DNA of 64,000 nucleotides from JAFGPS01 sp964628465 (lineage in GTDB: Bacteria; Planctomycetota; Phycisphaerae; Sedimentisphaerales; Anaerobacaceae). The stretch covers positions 13,168 through 77,167 of the forward strand of contig CAZVOA010000015.1 in the NCBI GenBank assembly GCA_964628465.1, written 5' to 3'. The notes beneath the pieces are model-generated. The model had not been told where the DNA came from. It saw only the letters and a program-made list of their open reading frames with translations, and made no database searches. The translations under genes were made by a program, and so were the position numbers. Positions 8,590 to 16,806 of this stretch are shown in pieces. Positions within the stretch are counted from its first letter, which is position 1. Every line of letters begins with the position of its first letter.

Positions 8590-9405
8590 ATGTTAGCAAT
8601 TAAGAACAACATTATGGCGGCAAATGCCGCTCGACATTTGGGAAGCAGTTATGATAAGCTGGCCCAGTCTGTCGAAAGACTGTCATCGGGTTTGCGTATT
8701 AACAGTGCAAAAGACGATGCGGCAGGTTTGGCCGTACGCGAATTGATGCGTGCTGATATTGCTGTGTTACAACAGGGTGCACGTAACGCGATGGACGGTA
8801 TTAGTATGTTACAGACATTCGAAGGAGCAATGGGAACGATAGATGAAGCTCTTATTCGTATGAAACAGTTAGCAGAACAAGCCGCTACCGGTTCTTATTC
8901 AGAAGCACAGCGTACTATTATGAATAACGAATTTAGTGAAATGGCTGCTGAAATTAAACGTATCGCTAATGCGACTACGTTCAACGGTAACGAATTACTC
9001 AATAACTCTGCCACTACCATATCGATACAGTTTGGTGCTGATGATACAGACGTTGTCGAAGTTACTGGCTGTGATGTTACAAGCAGTGCTCTTGGCCTGG
9101 AAGATGCAAGTATTAGTACTGTTCAAGCCGCTCAATCTGCTCTGGCAACAGTTGCTGAAGCTATTACTACGAAAGATACAGCTCGTGCTATGTTCGGATA
9201 CAAGATGAACCGTCTGGAAAGCACAATCTCAGTTATCAACAATCAGACTGAGAATCTGATGGCTGCCGAATCACGTATTTCTGATGTCGATGTTGCTACA
9301 GAAATGGCAGCAATGACCAGAACACAAGTGTTGGCACAAGCCGGTGTCTCCATGTTGGCTCAGGCTAATACTGTACCGCAAATGGCATTAAGCTTGCTAA
9401 GATAA
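8590..9405 (+). CDS. Flagellin, short form
   Basis: Filament subunit, 271 residues, exported by the flagellar type III apparatus. The N-terminal D0/D1 domain is classic, with KLAQSVERLSSGLRINSAKD, DDAAGLAVRE and QGARNAMDGISMLQT. The C-terminal D1/D0 contains ESRISDVDVATEMAAMTR and ends QANTVPQMALSLLR. Only about 70 residues lie between these halves, so the surface-exposed D2/D3 domains are practically absent, as in other minimal flagellins. AAGGAG sits eight bases before the ATG. The gene has a sigma28-like promoter and is followed by a strong hairpin terminator and then the chaperone gene fliS. Confidence 0.95.
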   Translation: MLAIKNNIMAANAARHLGSSYDKLAQSVERLSSGLRINSAKDDAAGLAVRELMRADIAVLQQGARNAMDGISMLQTFEGAMGTIDEALIRMKQLAEQAATGSYSEAQRTIMNNEFSEMAAEIKRIANATTFNGNELLNNSATTISIQFGADDTDVVEVTGCDVTSSALGLEDASISTVQAAQSALATVAEAITTKDTARAMFGYKMNRLESTISVINNQTENLMAAESRISDVDVATEMAAMTRTQVLAQAGVSMLAQANTVPQMALSLLR

Positions 9406-9437
9406 TAACAGCGGTTTTTAATATATAATGACTTATG

Positions 9438-9474
9438 GGGAGATATCTGGATTAATAAAATTCTGATATCTCCC
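9438..9474 (+). terminator. Hairpin terminator after flagellin
   Basis: GGGAGATATC (9438-9447) and GATATCTCCC (9465-9474) form a perfect 10-bp stem with a 17-base loop. It would limit read-through from the highly expressed flagellin gene into fliS. The trailing TTAAAA is a weak U-tract, so some read-through is likely. Confidence 0.65.
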
Positions 9475-9521
9475 TTAAAAGTCATGTACTCGGAATCAAT
9501 AATAAGTAGTGAGAAAATAAA

Positions 9522-9881
9522 ATGAATGGAATCGGAGCATATCAGGAGAATGCAGTCACTACCCAAAGCAGAGGAAGACTGATTGTTCTTCTTTATGAAG
9601 GGGCGATTAAGTTTCTTAAGCTGGCGATTAATGAATTACAGGCTGGAAATAATCAGGGTAAAGGGAAGTATATTATTAAAGCTCAGGATATAATTAACGA
9701 GCTTAATGCCGTTCTTGACATGGAGGCTGGCGGCGAAATAGCTGCGAATCTTCGTAAGCTTTATTTATTCATGAATCAGAGGCTATCAGAAGCCAATATC
9801 AAGCGTGATCCTCAGATGATTCGTGAAGTAATCAGTTTGATGGAAGAGTTAAACCAGAGCTGGAAGGCTATCTCCGGCTGA
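9522..9881 (+). CDS. fliS: Flagellar export chaperone FliS
   Basis: A 119-residue all-helical protein that binds the C-terminus of flagellin in the cytoplasm and keeps it from polymerising before export. The family pattern is clear: an early AYQENAVTTQSRGRLIVLLY, then EGAIKFLKLAINELQ, the KAQDIINELNAVLD helix, and the C-terminal EVISLMEELNQSWKAI. The length is normal for FliS. It lies 116 bases behind flagellin on the same strand, a common arrangement. No FliD, hook or basal-body genes are present here, so these must be encoded elsewhere. Confidence 0.93.
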   Translation: MNGIGAYQENAVTTQSRGRLIVLLYEGAIKFLKLAINELQAGNNQGKGKYIIKAQDIINELNAVLDMEAGGEIAANLRKLYLFMNQRLSEANIKRDPQMIREVISLMEELNQSWKAISG

Positions 9882-9904
9882 TTATATTACGATTAGGATT
9901 AAAA

Positions 9905-10315
9905 ATGATTTTAGCAAAAGATATTATGACAAAGCATGTCATTTGTATTCACAGAAGTGCTCCGATTGTTGAAGCGATTGATCTTATGGTGACTAATGGC
10001 ATAACCGGTATTCCTGTCGTAAAAGAAGATTCAATACTCGTTGGAATTCTTTCTGAGCAGGATGTTTTAAGATTGCTGAATACTTATGAGGATGAAAAGG
10101 ATAAACCCGTAAGTGAATTTATGACTCATCCGGTGATTCATTTTGATGAAGATGAACCAGTTGAAGACATTTGTACCTGCATGATGACAAATTCGATACG
10201 AAGAGTTCCAGTGACATCGAAAGGCAGAATAGTTGGGTTAATAAGCAGGTCTGATGTTCTTAAGCAAATTCAGAATATGTATAAAATAAACTGGGCAATA
10301 ACATCAAAAAACTAA
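9905..10315 (+). CDS. Two-CBS-domain protein
   Basis: A 136-residue soluble protein consisting of a pair of CBS motifs. The first runs from AKDIMTKHVICI through NGITGIPVVKEDSILVGILS. The second runs from VSEFMTHPVIHF through NSIRRVPVTSKGRIVGLISR. Such Bateman modules bind adenine nucleotides and act as small regulatory subunits or energy sensors. It follows fliS by 23 bases and may be co-transcribed with it, though no link to motility is visible in the protein itself. Confidence 0.88.
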   Translation: MILAKDIMTKHVICIHRSAPIVEAIDLMVTNGITGIPVVKEDSILVGILSEQDVLRLLNTYEDEKDKPVSEFMTHPVIHFDEDEPVEDICTCMMTNSIRRVPVTSKGRIVGLISRSDVLKQIQNMYKINWAITSKN

Positions 10316-10328
10316 AAAGTCCAGGATA

Positions 10329-11225
10329 TTATTTTCTCATTTCCGGTGTATCCGGTTCGATATGAACTGTAATATTAATCGGTCTGCGAACCTGTTCTTC
10401 TATGGATTTTTCAAGGTTTTCGGAAATTTCATGTGCCGCTGATACATTCAATTCCGGATCGACAAGAATATGCACATCGAGAAAAACTTCTCTTCCGACA
10501 CTTCGACTGCGTAATTGATGCCAATGATGTATATCAGGATTGGAATTGAGAATACTTTTTATAAGTTCTATTGTATCACTGTCAGTCGCACTTTCTGTTA
10601 GTTCTCTGAACGTATCACCAATCACTTTTAATCCAACCCAGATAATCATCAGGCCGACCGTGATAGCCGCAACCTGATCACCGTGGGTGAATCCGAATGT
10701 TAAAGCAATAAACCCTATAACAACCGCAATCGAACTGAACGCATCACTGCGATGGTGCCATGCGTTGGCATAGACGGAAGGGCTATGAAACTCAACAGCG
10801 ATTTTTCTGGTAATTCTATAGAGCCATTCCTTGGCGACAACAGAAAGAACAGCGGCTATTAAAATTGTTATATTTGGTTTTGTCACTTCATCCTTGGCTA
10901 TTGAAATAGTTGCATAATAAATCATTAATCCCCCGACAGCGATTAGAATCAATGCGACAAATCCACCAGCAAAAGTTTCCGCACGGCCGTGACCATAAGG
11001 ATGACTGCTGTCAGCCCGTTTAGAACCTATTCGAACTCCGAGCAGAACAGCGAAATCGGTAGCCAAATCGGAAAATGAATGTATTCCATCCGCTACCATT
11101 GCAAGTGAGCCGGTTAAGTAACCAATTATTATTTTTACAACGGAGAGCGAACTGTTTAACCACATTCCAATAAATGTTACATGCTTAATTTTTTGTTCGG
11201 CAGTTGTATTTTTATCCGAGAGCAT
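10329..11225 (-). CDS. Cation diffusion facilitator (CDF) family divalent metal exporter
   Basis: A 298-residue inner-membrane antiporter expected to export zinc, iron, cobalt or manganese using the proton gradient. It shows the CDF signature region GSLAMVADGIHSFSDLATD, with the metal-site His and Asp residues, then SSHPYGHGRAETFAG, and the second membrane metal motif HHRSDAFSS. It has about six helices and a cytoplasmic C-terminal domain of about 85 residues containing HWHQLRSRSVG and a late His-rich VHIEPD. The start is three bases from the stop of the upstream mutase, so both are in one operon. Confidence 0.92.
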   Translation of the reverse strand: MLSDKNTTAEQKIKHVTFIGMWLNSSLSVVKIIIGYLTGSLAMVADGIHSFSDLATDFAVLLGVRIGSKRADSSHPYGHGRAETFAGGFVALILIAVGGLMIYYATISIAKDEVTKPNITILIAAVLSVVAKEWLYRITRKIAVEFHSPSVYANAWHHRSDAFSSIAVVIGFIALTFGFTHGDQVAAITVGLMIIWVGLKVIGDTFRELTESATDSDTIELIKSILNSNPDIHHWHQLRSRSVGREVFLDVHILVDPELNVSAAHEISENLEKSIEEQVRRPINITVHIEPDTPEMRK

Positions 11226-11228
11226 TAT

Positions 11229-12599
11229 TTACTCCGATAAACTGTCCCTGATTTTAAGAATTGTATCGATGTGTTTTCTGGCTATAGAATGTTCCGGTGC
11301 TTCCGCGATGACACGAACTACCGGTTCTGTATTACTTGATCTGACATGTAGCCATGCGTTATCGAAATCAAAGCGAATTCCATCAGACGAGTTTAATTTT
11401 GCGTTTGAAAAAGTTTCTTTCGCTGAATCGAAGATTTTCTGTGCAAGAATTTTATCCGCGATGAATTTTTCCTTTATCATGCAGTAGCTCTTTATCTCGC
11501 CTGCAAGCTGGCTTATAGATTTGCCTGTTTCCGCCATCATCTGCAGAATAAGAACGATTCCTGTAAGACTGTCACGAATAGCTCCGACTCGTAAGTCGAT
11601 TACGCCGCCGTTGCCTTCTCCGCCTATAACGCAGTTATGTTCCATCATTGTTTTCGCGACATTCGCTTCACCGACTGGTGTGCGAAAAACGTGGCCGCCT
11701 GATTTTGTAACAATGTCGTCAATCATTCTCGATGTAGAAAGATTCGCCGCCGCGTTACCGGTTTTTTTACTCATGATATATTTTGCGGCCAGAGCGAGAG
11801 TATATTCCTCGCCGGGATAATTTCCATTTTCATCGACGATAGCGAGCCTGTCCGCGTCAGGGTCCTGCGCAAAACCAATATCAGCGTTTTTATTTTTTAC
11901 AATTTCGCAAAAGCATTTCAGATTCTCAGCGGTAGGTTCAGGGGTATGCGCAAAAATGCCGCTTGGCTCATCGTTCACTGCGAAAATTTCACAGCCAAGT
12001 ATTGATAAAAGTTGTTTTGTGATTGGCCCGCCGGCACCATTTACGCTATCCAGCGCGACCTTGAATTTTTTTGAAGCGATTAGATTCCTATCGACAATCG
12101 CAAGAACTTTATTGATATGTCTTTCATCGGCCTGCATATCATAAGTGACTTTGCCGCAATTAATCGAATCCGAATAAGTGAAATTCTTATCGACGAAACA
12201 GAACTTGATTTCTTCCGCGGATTCAGGAGAAGGGGCCATGCCGTTATCGAGAAGCAGCTTGATGCCGTTATATTTAATCGGATTGTGCGAAGCGGTAATG
12301 ATAACTCCGCCGTCACAGCCAAGTTCCCGCAGTGAAATTCCAGCGCCTGGTGTTGTGACAAGACCAATGTCAATAACATTAATACCGACAGAGGTAAGTC
12401 CGGCGGTTACAGATGATTTAAGCATGTAACCGCTCGGACGCGAATCCATACCTATACAAACAGATAATTTGTTTTTGGGGTTTCTGTTTTTAAGAAATGT
12501 TCCGAAAGCACAGCCGTAATCAAGGGCAATAGACGAAGTAAGATTTTCACCTATTATTCCCCTCATTCCGCTTATACTGATTATTAACTGTTCTGTCAT
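11229..12599 (-). CDS. glmM: Phosphoglucosamine/phosphomannose mutase family enzyme
   Basis: A 456-residue alpha-D-phosphohexomutase with all four active-site elements. These are the phosphoserine loop TASHNPIKYNGIK (about residue 103), the Mg-binding DPDADRLAIVD, the sugar-binding GEGNGGVI, and the phosphate-binding RSSNTEPVVRV. It moves phosphate between C1 and C6 of a hexose, feeding UDP-GlcNAc or GDP-mannose synthesis. The GEGNGGVI form resembles the archaeal-type GlmM/ManB branch more than classic bacterial GlmM, so the substrate, and hence the symbol, is provisional. It lies in an operon with the downstream CDF exporter. Confidence 0.85.
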   Translation of the reverse strand: MTEQLIISISGMRGIIGENLTSSIALDYGCAFGTFLKNRNPKNKLSVCIGMDSRPSGYMLKSSVTAGLTSVGINVIDIGLVTTPGAGISLRELGCDGGVIITASHNPIKYNGIKLLLDNGMAPSPESAEEIKFCFVDKNFTYSDSINCGKVTYDMQADERHINKVLAIVDRNLIASKKFKVALDSVNGAGGPITKQLLSILGCEIFAVNDEPSGIFAHTPEPTAENLKCFCEIVKNKNADIGFAQDPDADRLAIVDENGNYPGEEYTLALAAKYIMSKKTGNAAANLSTSRMIDDIVTKSGGHVFRTPVGEANVAKTMMEHNCVIGGEGNGGVIDLRVGAIRDSLTGIVLILQMMAETGKSISQLAGEIKSYCMIKEKFIADKILAQKIFDSAKETFSNAKLNSSDGIRFDFDNAWLHVRSSNTEPVVRVIAEAPEHSIARKHIDTILKIRDSLSE

Positions 12600-12646
12600 T
12601 ATTTATTAATGCGTATTACAAGACTATCTATATTTTGCTCAAAAAT

Positions 12647-12673
12647 GGGTGGCATCCTCAAGTGATGCCACCC
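12647..12673 (-). terminator. Intrinsic terminator downstream of serA
   Basis: GGGTGGCATC (12647-12656) and GATGCCACCC (12664-12673) form a perfect 10-bp GC-rich stem with a 7-base loop. Read on the minus strand it is followed by ATTTTTG. It ends the serA transcript before the mutase-CDF operon. Confidence 0.85.
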
Positions 12674-12718
12674 TATGTTAATACTTTTTATTAATTTTTC
12701 TGATGTGTTCTTTTGCGA

Positions 12719-14308
12719 TTAATCGAGATTGCAAACGTAAATTTCATTTACAAAGTCAAGCTTGCTTAGCTCTTCGACTGCCTTTGGATCTGGCGTTTTA
12801 TCGAGGCTGACCGCGAGAACAGCTTTACGTTCGGCGGTTTTCTGACCTACACCCATCGTACAGATATTAATATTGTTGTTGCCGCAAACAGTGCCGACTG
12901 CACCGATAACGCCGGGTTTGTCGTCATTGAAAATGACCAGTACCGTACCCTGCGGTGTTACTTCGATATTAAAGCCGTCAATTTCGAAGATTCTCAGCAA
13001 TTTTCCGCCGAATATCGAGCCGGTTACAGTTCTTGTAACTTTGTCGGTTACTACTTTAGCGCTGAAGCTTGCCACGACATCTTTTACTTCCGGGTTTTTC
13101 ATTTCATCTATGCTGATTCCGCGTTCCTTTGCCAGAACAGGAGTATTTACCATATTCAAAGGCATTTCGAAATGTTTCTGCAGCAAACCCATAGCGAAAT
13201 TCAAAGTCACCTGTTCGACCGCGTTTTCCGCGATTGAGCCGCGATATTGAACCTGAACTTTTTTGAGTTGACCTGTCGCGATTGTACTCAGAAGAACACC
13301 GATTCTCTTTGCGAGGTTGGCATACTGGCTTACGATTGGCGGCAAAACTCCGGAAGTTGATGGAGCGTTTATCGCGTTACGAATCGGTCCGCCTTTAAGA
13401 GCGTCAATAATAATTTGTGCGGCTTCGACTGCTACTTCGATTTGTGCTTCTTCTGTACTTGCTCCCAGGTGGGGCGTAACAATGCAATTATCACATTCAG
13501 TAAAACGTGTATTCTCCGGTGGTTCTTTCGGGAAAACGTCAAGAGCAGCTCCGGCTATGCGTTTTTTCTTCAGTGCATCGTACAACGCGTCTTCATTGAT
13601 AATTCCGCCTCTTGCGCAGTTGACTATGCGTGTCGTTGGTTTCATCATTTCTATTTGCTCTGCGCCGATAAGATTCAAAGTTTGCTCGTTTTTCGGTACA
13701 TGCAAACTGATAAAGTCGGCTTCCTTGTAGATACGTTCAATTTTGTCGGTTATTTCAATACCGAGTTTTACTGCGTCTGTTGGGGCTGCAAATGGGTCAT
13801 ACCCGATAACTTTCATATTGAAACCTATCGCCATTTTAGCGACCGCCATACCGATTCTACCCAATCCAATCAGACCGAGAACTTTATTATTCAACTGGTT
13901 TCCAGTGTATTTTTTCCTGTCCCATGCACCGCTTTTGAGGCTGTTGCAGGCCTGTACTACATTGCGGCTCATCGCCATGAGCAGGGCCATAGTATGTTCA
14001 GCAGCACTTAGCGTATTTCCGCCGGGAGTATTCATTACGAGAATGCCCCTGCGTGTGGCTTCTTTTACATCGATGTTATCTACACCGACTCCGGCTCTCG
14101 CGACCGCTCTGAATTTGCCGGGATTTGACATAACTTTCGCTGTAACCTGTGTATCGCTGCGGATAATCAGGCCGTCATACTCACCTATAATACTGGCGAG
14201 TTCATCTTCCTTAATACCGGTTTTCACAACAGCTTCAACGCCTTCGGTAGCGTTTATTATGTCGATTCCTTCTTTTGCAAGTTTATCTGTAATCAGTATT
14301 CTAATCAT
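12719..14308 (-). CDS. serA: D-3-phosphoglycerate dehydrogenase
   Basis: A 529-residue enzyme of the long SerA type. It oxidises 3-phosphoglycerate with NAD+ as the first step of serine synthesis. The N-terminal lobe includes ARAGVGVDNIDVKEATRRG. The NAD-binding Rossmann motif is VLGLIGLGRIGMAVA (about residue 145), followed by the catalytic Arg in NCARGGIINEDAL and the His in IVTPHLGASTEEAQ. The last 200 residues contain the ASB domain and a C-terminal ACT domain (VLVIFNDDKPGVIGAVGTVC), the serine-feedback site in many homologues. GGGAG lies about seven bases before the ATG. Confidence 0.95.
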   Translation of the reverse strand: MIRILITDKLAKEGIDIINATEGVEAVVKTGIKEDELASIIGEYDGLIIRSDTQVTAKVMSNPGKFRAVARAGVGVDNIDVKEATRRGILVMNTPGGNTLSAAEHTMALLMAMSRNVVQACNSLKSGAWDRKKYTGNQLNNKVLGLIGLGRIGMAVAKMAIGFNMKVIGYDPFAAPTDAVKLGIEITDKIERIYKEADFISLHVPKNEQTLNLIGAEQIEMMKPTTRIVNCARGGIINEDALYDALKKKRIAGAALDVFPKEPPENTRFTECDNCIVTPHLGASTEEAQIEVAVEAAQIIIDALKGGPIRNAINAPSTSGVLPPIVSQYANLAKRIGVLLSTIATGQLKKVQVQYRGSIAENAVEQVTLNFAMGLLQKHFEMPLNMVNTPVLAKERGISIDEMKNPEVKDVVASFSAKVVTDKVTRTVTGSIFGGKLLRIFEIDGFNIEVTPQGTVLVIFNDDKPGVIGAVGTVCGNNNINICTMGVGQKTAERKAVLAVSLDKTPDPKAVEELSKLDFVNEIYVCNLD

Positions 14309-14450
14309 ATTTTTACTCCCAAAAAAAACTATATTACCATATGTTTTAATGAGTATTTTACAGGTTTTTCAATAAATATCAATCGGCTTTTAAATATATT
14401 TAAGGTTTAAATATCTATATTAGGATTTTGCCGCTAAATGCCTAACCTAA

Positions 14451-14560
14451 TAAATTCCTGTCATTCTGAGGCGAAGCCGAAGAATCTGGGCTGGGTATTA
14501 TTATTTAAGACCCAGATGCTTCACTGCATTCAGCATGACAGGCCACAAATAGTTATTAGA
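14451..14560. repeat. CCTGTCATTCTGAGGCGAAG-type palindromic repeat
   Basis: CCTGTCAT (14457-14464) pairs with ATGACAGG (14535-14542). Inside, ATCTGGG...GGGT pairs with ACCCAGAT. Outer AT-rich arms (CTAATAA and TTATTAG) extend the symmetry. The core TGTCATTCTGAG followed by GCGAAG and GAATC is a motif I recognise as a recurrent intergenic repeat in many environmental bacterial genomes. It probably folds as a long hairpin and was dispersed as a MITE-like unit. Confidence 0.65.
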
Positions 14561-14633
14561 ATGGGTTCTAAATGCCTGTAAATACTCATTTTAGGGATTT
14601 AGGCAATCTTTAATTTTTTTGATTAATATTAGT

Positions 14634-14661
14634 TTGACAAGCTTCTTTTTCGGGATAAAAT
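14634..14661 (+). promoter_or_regulatory. Sigma70-type promoter TTGACA-N16-TAAAAT
   Basis: TTGACA (14634-14639), a 16-base spacer and TAAAAT (14656-14661) sit 37 bases upstream of the ATG at 14699. A TTGGAG ribosome site lies between. It would drive the two exported proteins that follow. Confidence 0.7.
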
Positions 14662-14698
14662 TAAGACAAAGTGAACAATTGAATTTGGAGATAAAACT

Positions 14699-15247
14699 AT
14701 GCGGACGCGTTACTTATGTCTGATTATTGCAGTTATTACAATAAGTATTCTATCATTAACTTACAATGCCCAGGAACCAGCTATGGTAGAAAACAAGCAG
14801 GCTGATATTTTGATAACTGATGATATTGCTGATTTAGAATTGCTCCCGAGAGGTCCAGAAGGTGGGGAGCCTGTGAAATATACCTTCAATAATAGATTTT
14901 CTTTCGATCATGCCATAGAATCTTTAAGTAGTATAAGAAATATGCTGACAAGTTTTACAATTCTTACTGAGCAGACAAGAAAAATCATTCCAGAAGAAAA
15001 AATGAATGAGATTGGTTATACAAGTCGTGAAGAGCAAACGTTGGGATTCGGTAACACGCCAAACGCGGTTGAAGGCGCACTTCGTAAACAGGAGTATTTG
15101 ATTAAAAAGCTGCGTTATGAATTGGCAGGGTATAAACTGAAATCAGGAGAAATTAATCAGGATTTATATAAAAAGGTAGAAAAAGAATACCAGGATGAAA
15201 AAGCTTCATTTCAGAATTTCTGGAATGAATTTCAAATTGCTGATTAG
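14699..15247 (+). CDS. Unknown exported protein, 182 residues
   Basis: The N-terminus MRTRYLCLIIAVITISILSL is a signal peptide or anchor. The mature part is charged and helical, with GPEGGEPVKYTFNN near residue 55 and a C-terminal helical stretch containing EKEYQDEKASFQNFWNEFQ. No family is recognised. A TTGGAG ribosome site precedes the ATG and a good promoter lies upstream. The next gene starts 17 bases after the stop, so the two are probably co-transcribed and may act together at the cell envelope. Confidence 0.6.
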   Translation: MRTRYLCLIIAVITISILSLTYNAQEPAMVENKQADILITDDIADLELLPRGPEGGEPVKYTFNNRFSFDHAIESLSSIRNMLTSFTILTEQTRKIIPEEKMNEIGYTSREEQTLGFGNTPNAVEGALRKQEYLIKKLRYELAGYKLKSGEINQDLYKKVEKEYQDEKASFQNFWNEFQIAD

Positions 15248-15264
15248 GTAATTTATGAGTTAGA

Positions 15265-16722
15265 ATGATGAATAACAAAAAGAGAAAAATCAAAAAGATA
15301 TTGATTATATTCATTACTTCAATATTATTCGTGTTGTTTTTATATAATAGATATGGTATTTCCTGCCCCAAAGATATCTCAGATAAACTGTCATTTCATA
15401 TAGTAGCAGATAAATCTCAGTACACTCAGGCTGAACCTGTTCGTTTAACTTTACTGATAAGTAATAAAACAAGCGAGCCGCTTTTTATAAAATACCATTA
15501 TAAGATAAGACCTTTAAAAATAAAATTAACACAAATAAACAAAAATAAAGATAACCTCAAAATAAGTGATATTATTATTCCTGTGAGATCTATTGCTCCG
15601 CATGGATTTGGAAAAGAATTTGATCGCCGCAGAATGACTATTAAGCCTGATGAACCATATGTGCTTGAAGAATGGCTCGTTAATCCAAGTATTTATAAAA
15701 CTGATTTTGGGATTGGAGATGTGGAGTTTAGAGCTGAATTATTTATTAAAAGGTCATTTTTGCCTAAATTTGAACATAAAATTAATTCAGCACAAATTAA
15801 TATTAACTATACAAAACCCGAAGGAAAAGATGCTGAAGCATATTCAATTATAACATCAGAGTATATTTTTCCATCTACACATAAAAGAAGATATGGACTG
15901 AGGTTTATCAATTCTGGGCCAATACCTGCTAAGGCAGATCTAAATAATTTCTTAATAAATTATAAAGATACATGTTATGCACCATATGTCCAATACTCAA
16001 ATATATCAGTTTATTTAAGTAGTGCTGCTGAAATACCAGGGAAAAAACTGGAGGAGTTGCTTGATATGGCTCCTTCGGATTTTCCATTGCTGCCTCAAGT
16101 CTATATATATCTTCTTCAGTATTATTTGAGAGAGAATGACCTTCCTAAAATGTGGGAATTATCACAGTCGATATCAGTAGATGGATTAAATATCCATAAT
16201 ACAAATACGAAGAAAGAATTATTAAATTGGATAAATCAAATTTCGTGGTGGCCGCCAAGTACGCCTTACGAACAACAAAAAGCAGATAAGGCTTTTAGGA
16301 CACGAACTAACGTTCAGTTTGCAAAAGAGCATTGGCTGACTCAGTTCTACTTTCAAACTTATGGGGAGCATTATAGAAATGAACTGCAGTTTTCGAGCCT
16401 CGATCCAGAAAAGGTTGGTTTATATTTTTATGATAAAATCGCTGAGCAATGTGTTTTCGTCACATATTATTTTGATAAATCGATAAATTTGGATCGAATA
16501 GAATTAGTCGGACCATTTTCTTCCGCTTTAATCGGGCCTTTACAATTTTTAAGAGGCCGGCTTGAAAAAGAATTAGGCTTAAATCTTCAGGAGTTAAATA
16601 AAAAGATGATTAAAGCAGATATAAAAGACACCAAAATTGAAGGGTACTTTTATGATGCTAAACAGAAATTAGATAAAAGTACATTTATAAATTTTTCTTT
16701 AGACGATGTTAATCTTCCTTAA
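15265..16722 (+). CDS. Unknown membrane-anchored protein, 485 residues
   Basis: A basic N-terminus (MMNNKKRKIKK) and one hydrophobic helix at about residues 11-30 suggest a signal anchor, with the bulk outside the cytoplasm. Residues 40-190 read as an immunoglobulin-like beta domain: VADKSQYTQAEPVRLTLLIS and then LFIKYHYKIRPLKIKLTQIN, a pattern often seen in intracellular proteinase inhibitor or DUF-type beta sandwiches. The C-terminal half is mixed and unassigned. It is co-directional with and close behind the preceding exported protein and is followed by a strong terminator. Confidence 0.55.
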   Translation: MMNNKKRKIKKILIIFITSILFVLFLYNRYGISCPKDISDKLSFHIVADKSQYTQAEPVRLTLLISNKTSEPLFIKYHYKIRPLKIKLTQINKNKDNLKISDIIIPVRSIAPHGFGKEFDRRRMTIKPDEPYVLEEWLVNPSIYKTDFGIGDVEFRAELFIKRSFLPKFEHKINSAQININYTKPEGKDAEAYSIITSEYIFPSTHKRRYGLRFINSGPIPAKADLNNFLINYKDTCYAPYVQYSNISVYLSSAAEIPGKKLEELLDMAPSDFPLLPQVYIYLLQYYLRENDLPKMWELSQSISVDGLNIHNTNTKKELLNWINQISWWPPSTPYEQQKADKAFRTRTNVQFAKEHWLTQFYFQTYGEHYRNELQFSSLDPEKVGLYFYDKIAEQCVFVTYYFDKSINLDRIELVGPFSSALIGPLQFLRGRLEKELGLNLQELNKKMIKADIKDTKIEGYFYDAKQKLDKSTFINFSLDDVNLP

Positions 16723-16748
16723 AAATATGATAAAAATATAAAAAAACA

Positions 16749-16780
16749 GGGGCGTGAAACTATTTGCAGTTTCACGCCCC
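16749..16780. terminator. Strong bidirectional terminator
   Basis: GGGGCGTGAAACT (16749-16761) and AGTTTCACGCCCC (16768-16780) form a perfect 13-bp stem with a 6-base loop. It has an A-run before it and a TTTGTG tail after it. It can end both the plus-strand pair and the converging esterase gene. Confidence 0.9.
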
Positions 16781-16806
16781 TTTGTGTTACTACTTTTTAA
16801 TTTAAA

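Larger units (their letters stand above)
14309..14698. other. Intergenic region with a dispersed repeat and a promoter
   Basis: This 390-base region divides divergent serA from a plus-strand gene pair. It contains the GAAGCCGAAGAATC-type palindromic repeat at about 14451-14560 and a sigma70-like promoter at 14634-14661. The remainder is AT-rich and shows no coding potential. Confidence 0.6.

Noticed and set aside
13317..14375. Long plus-strand frames opposite serA
   Set aside because: serA is certain on the minus strand by its NAD-binding and ACT motifs; the opposite frames have no start signals or motifs.
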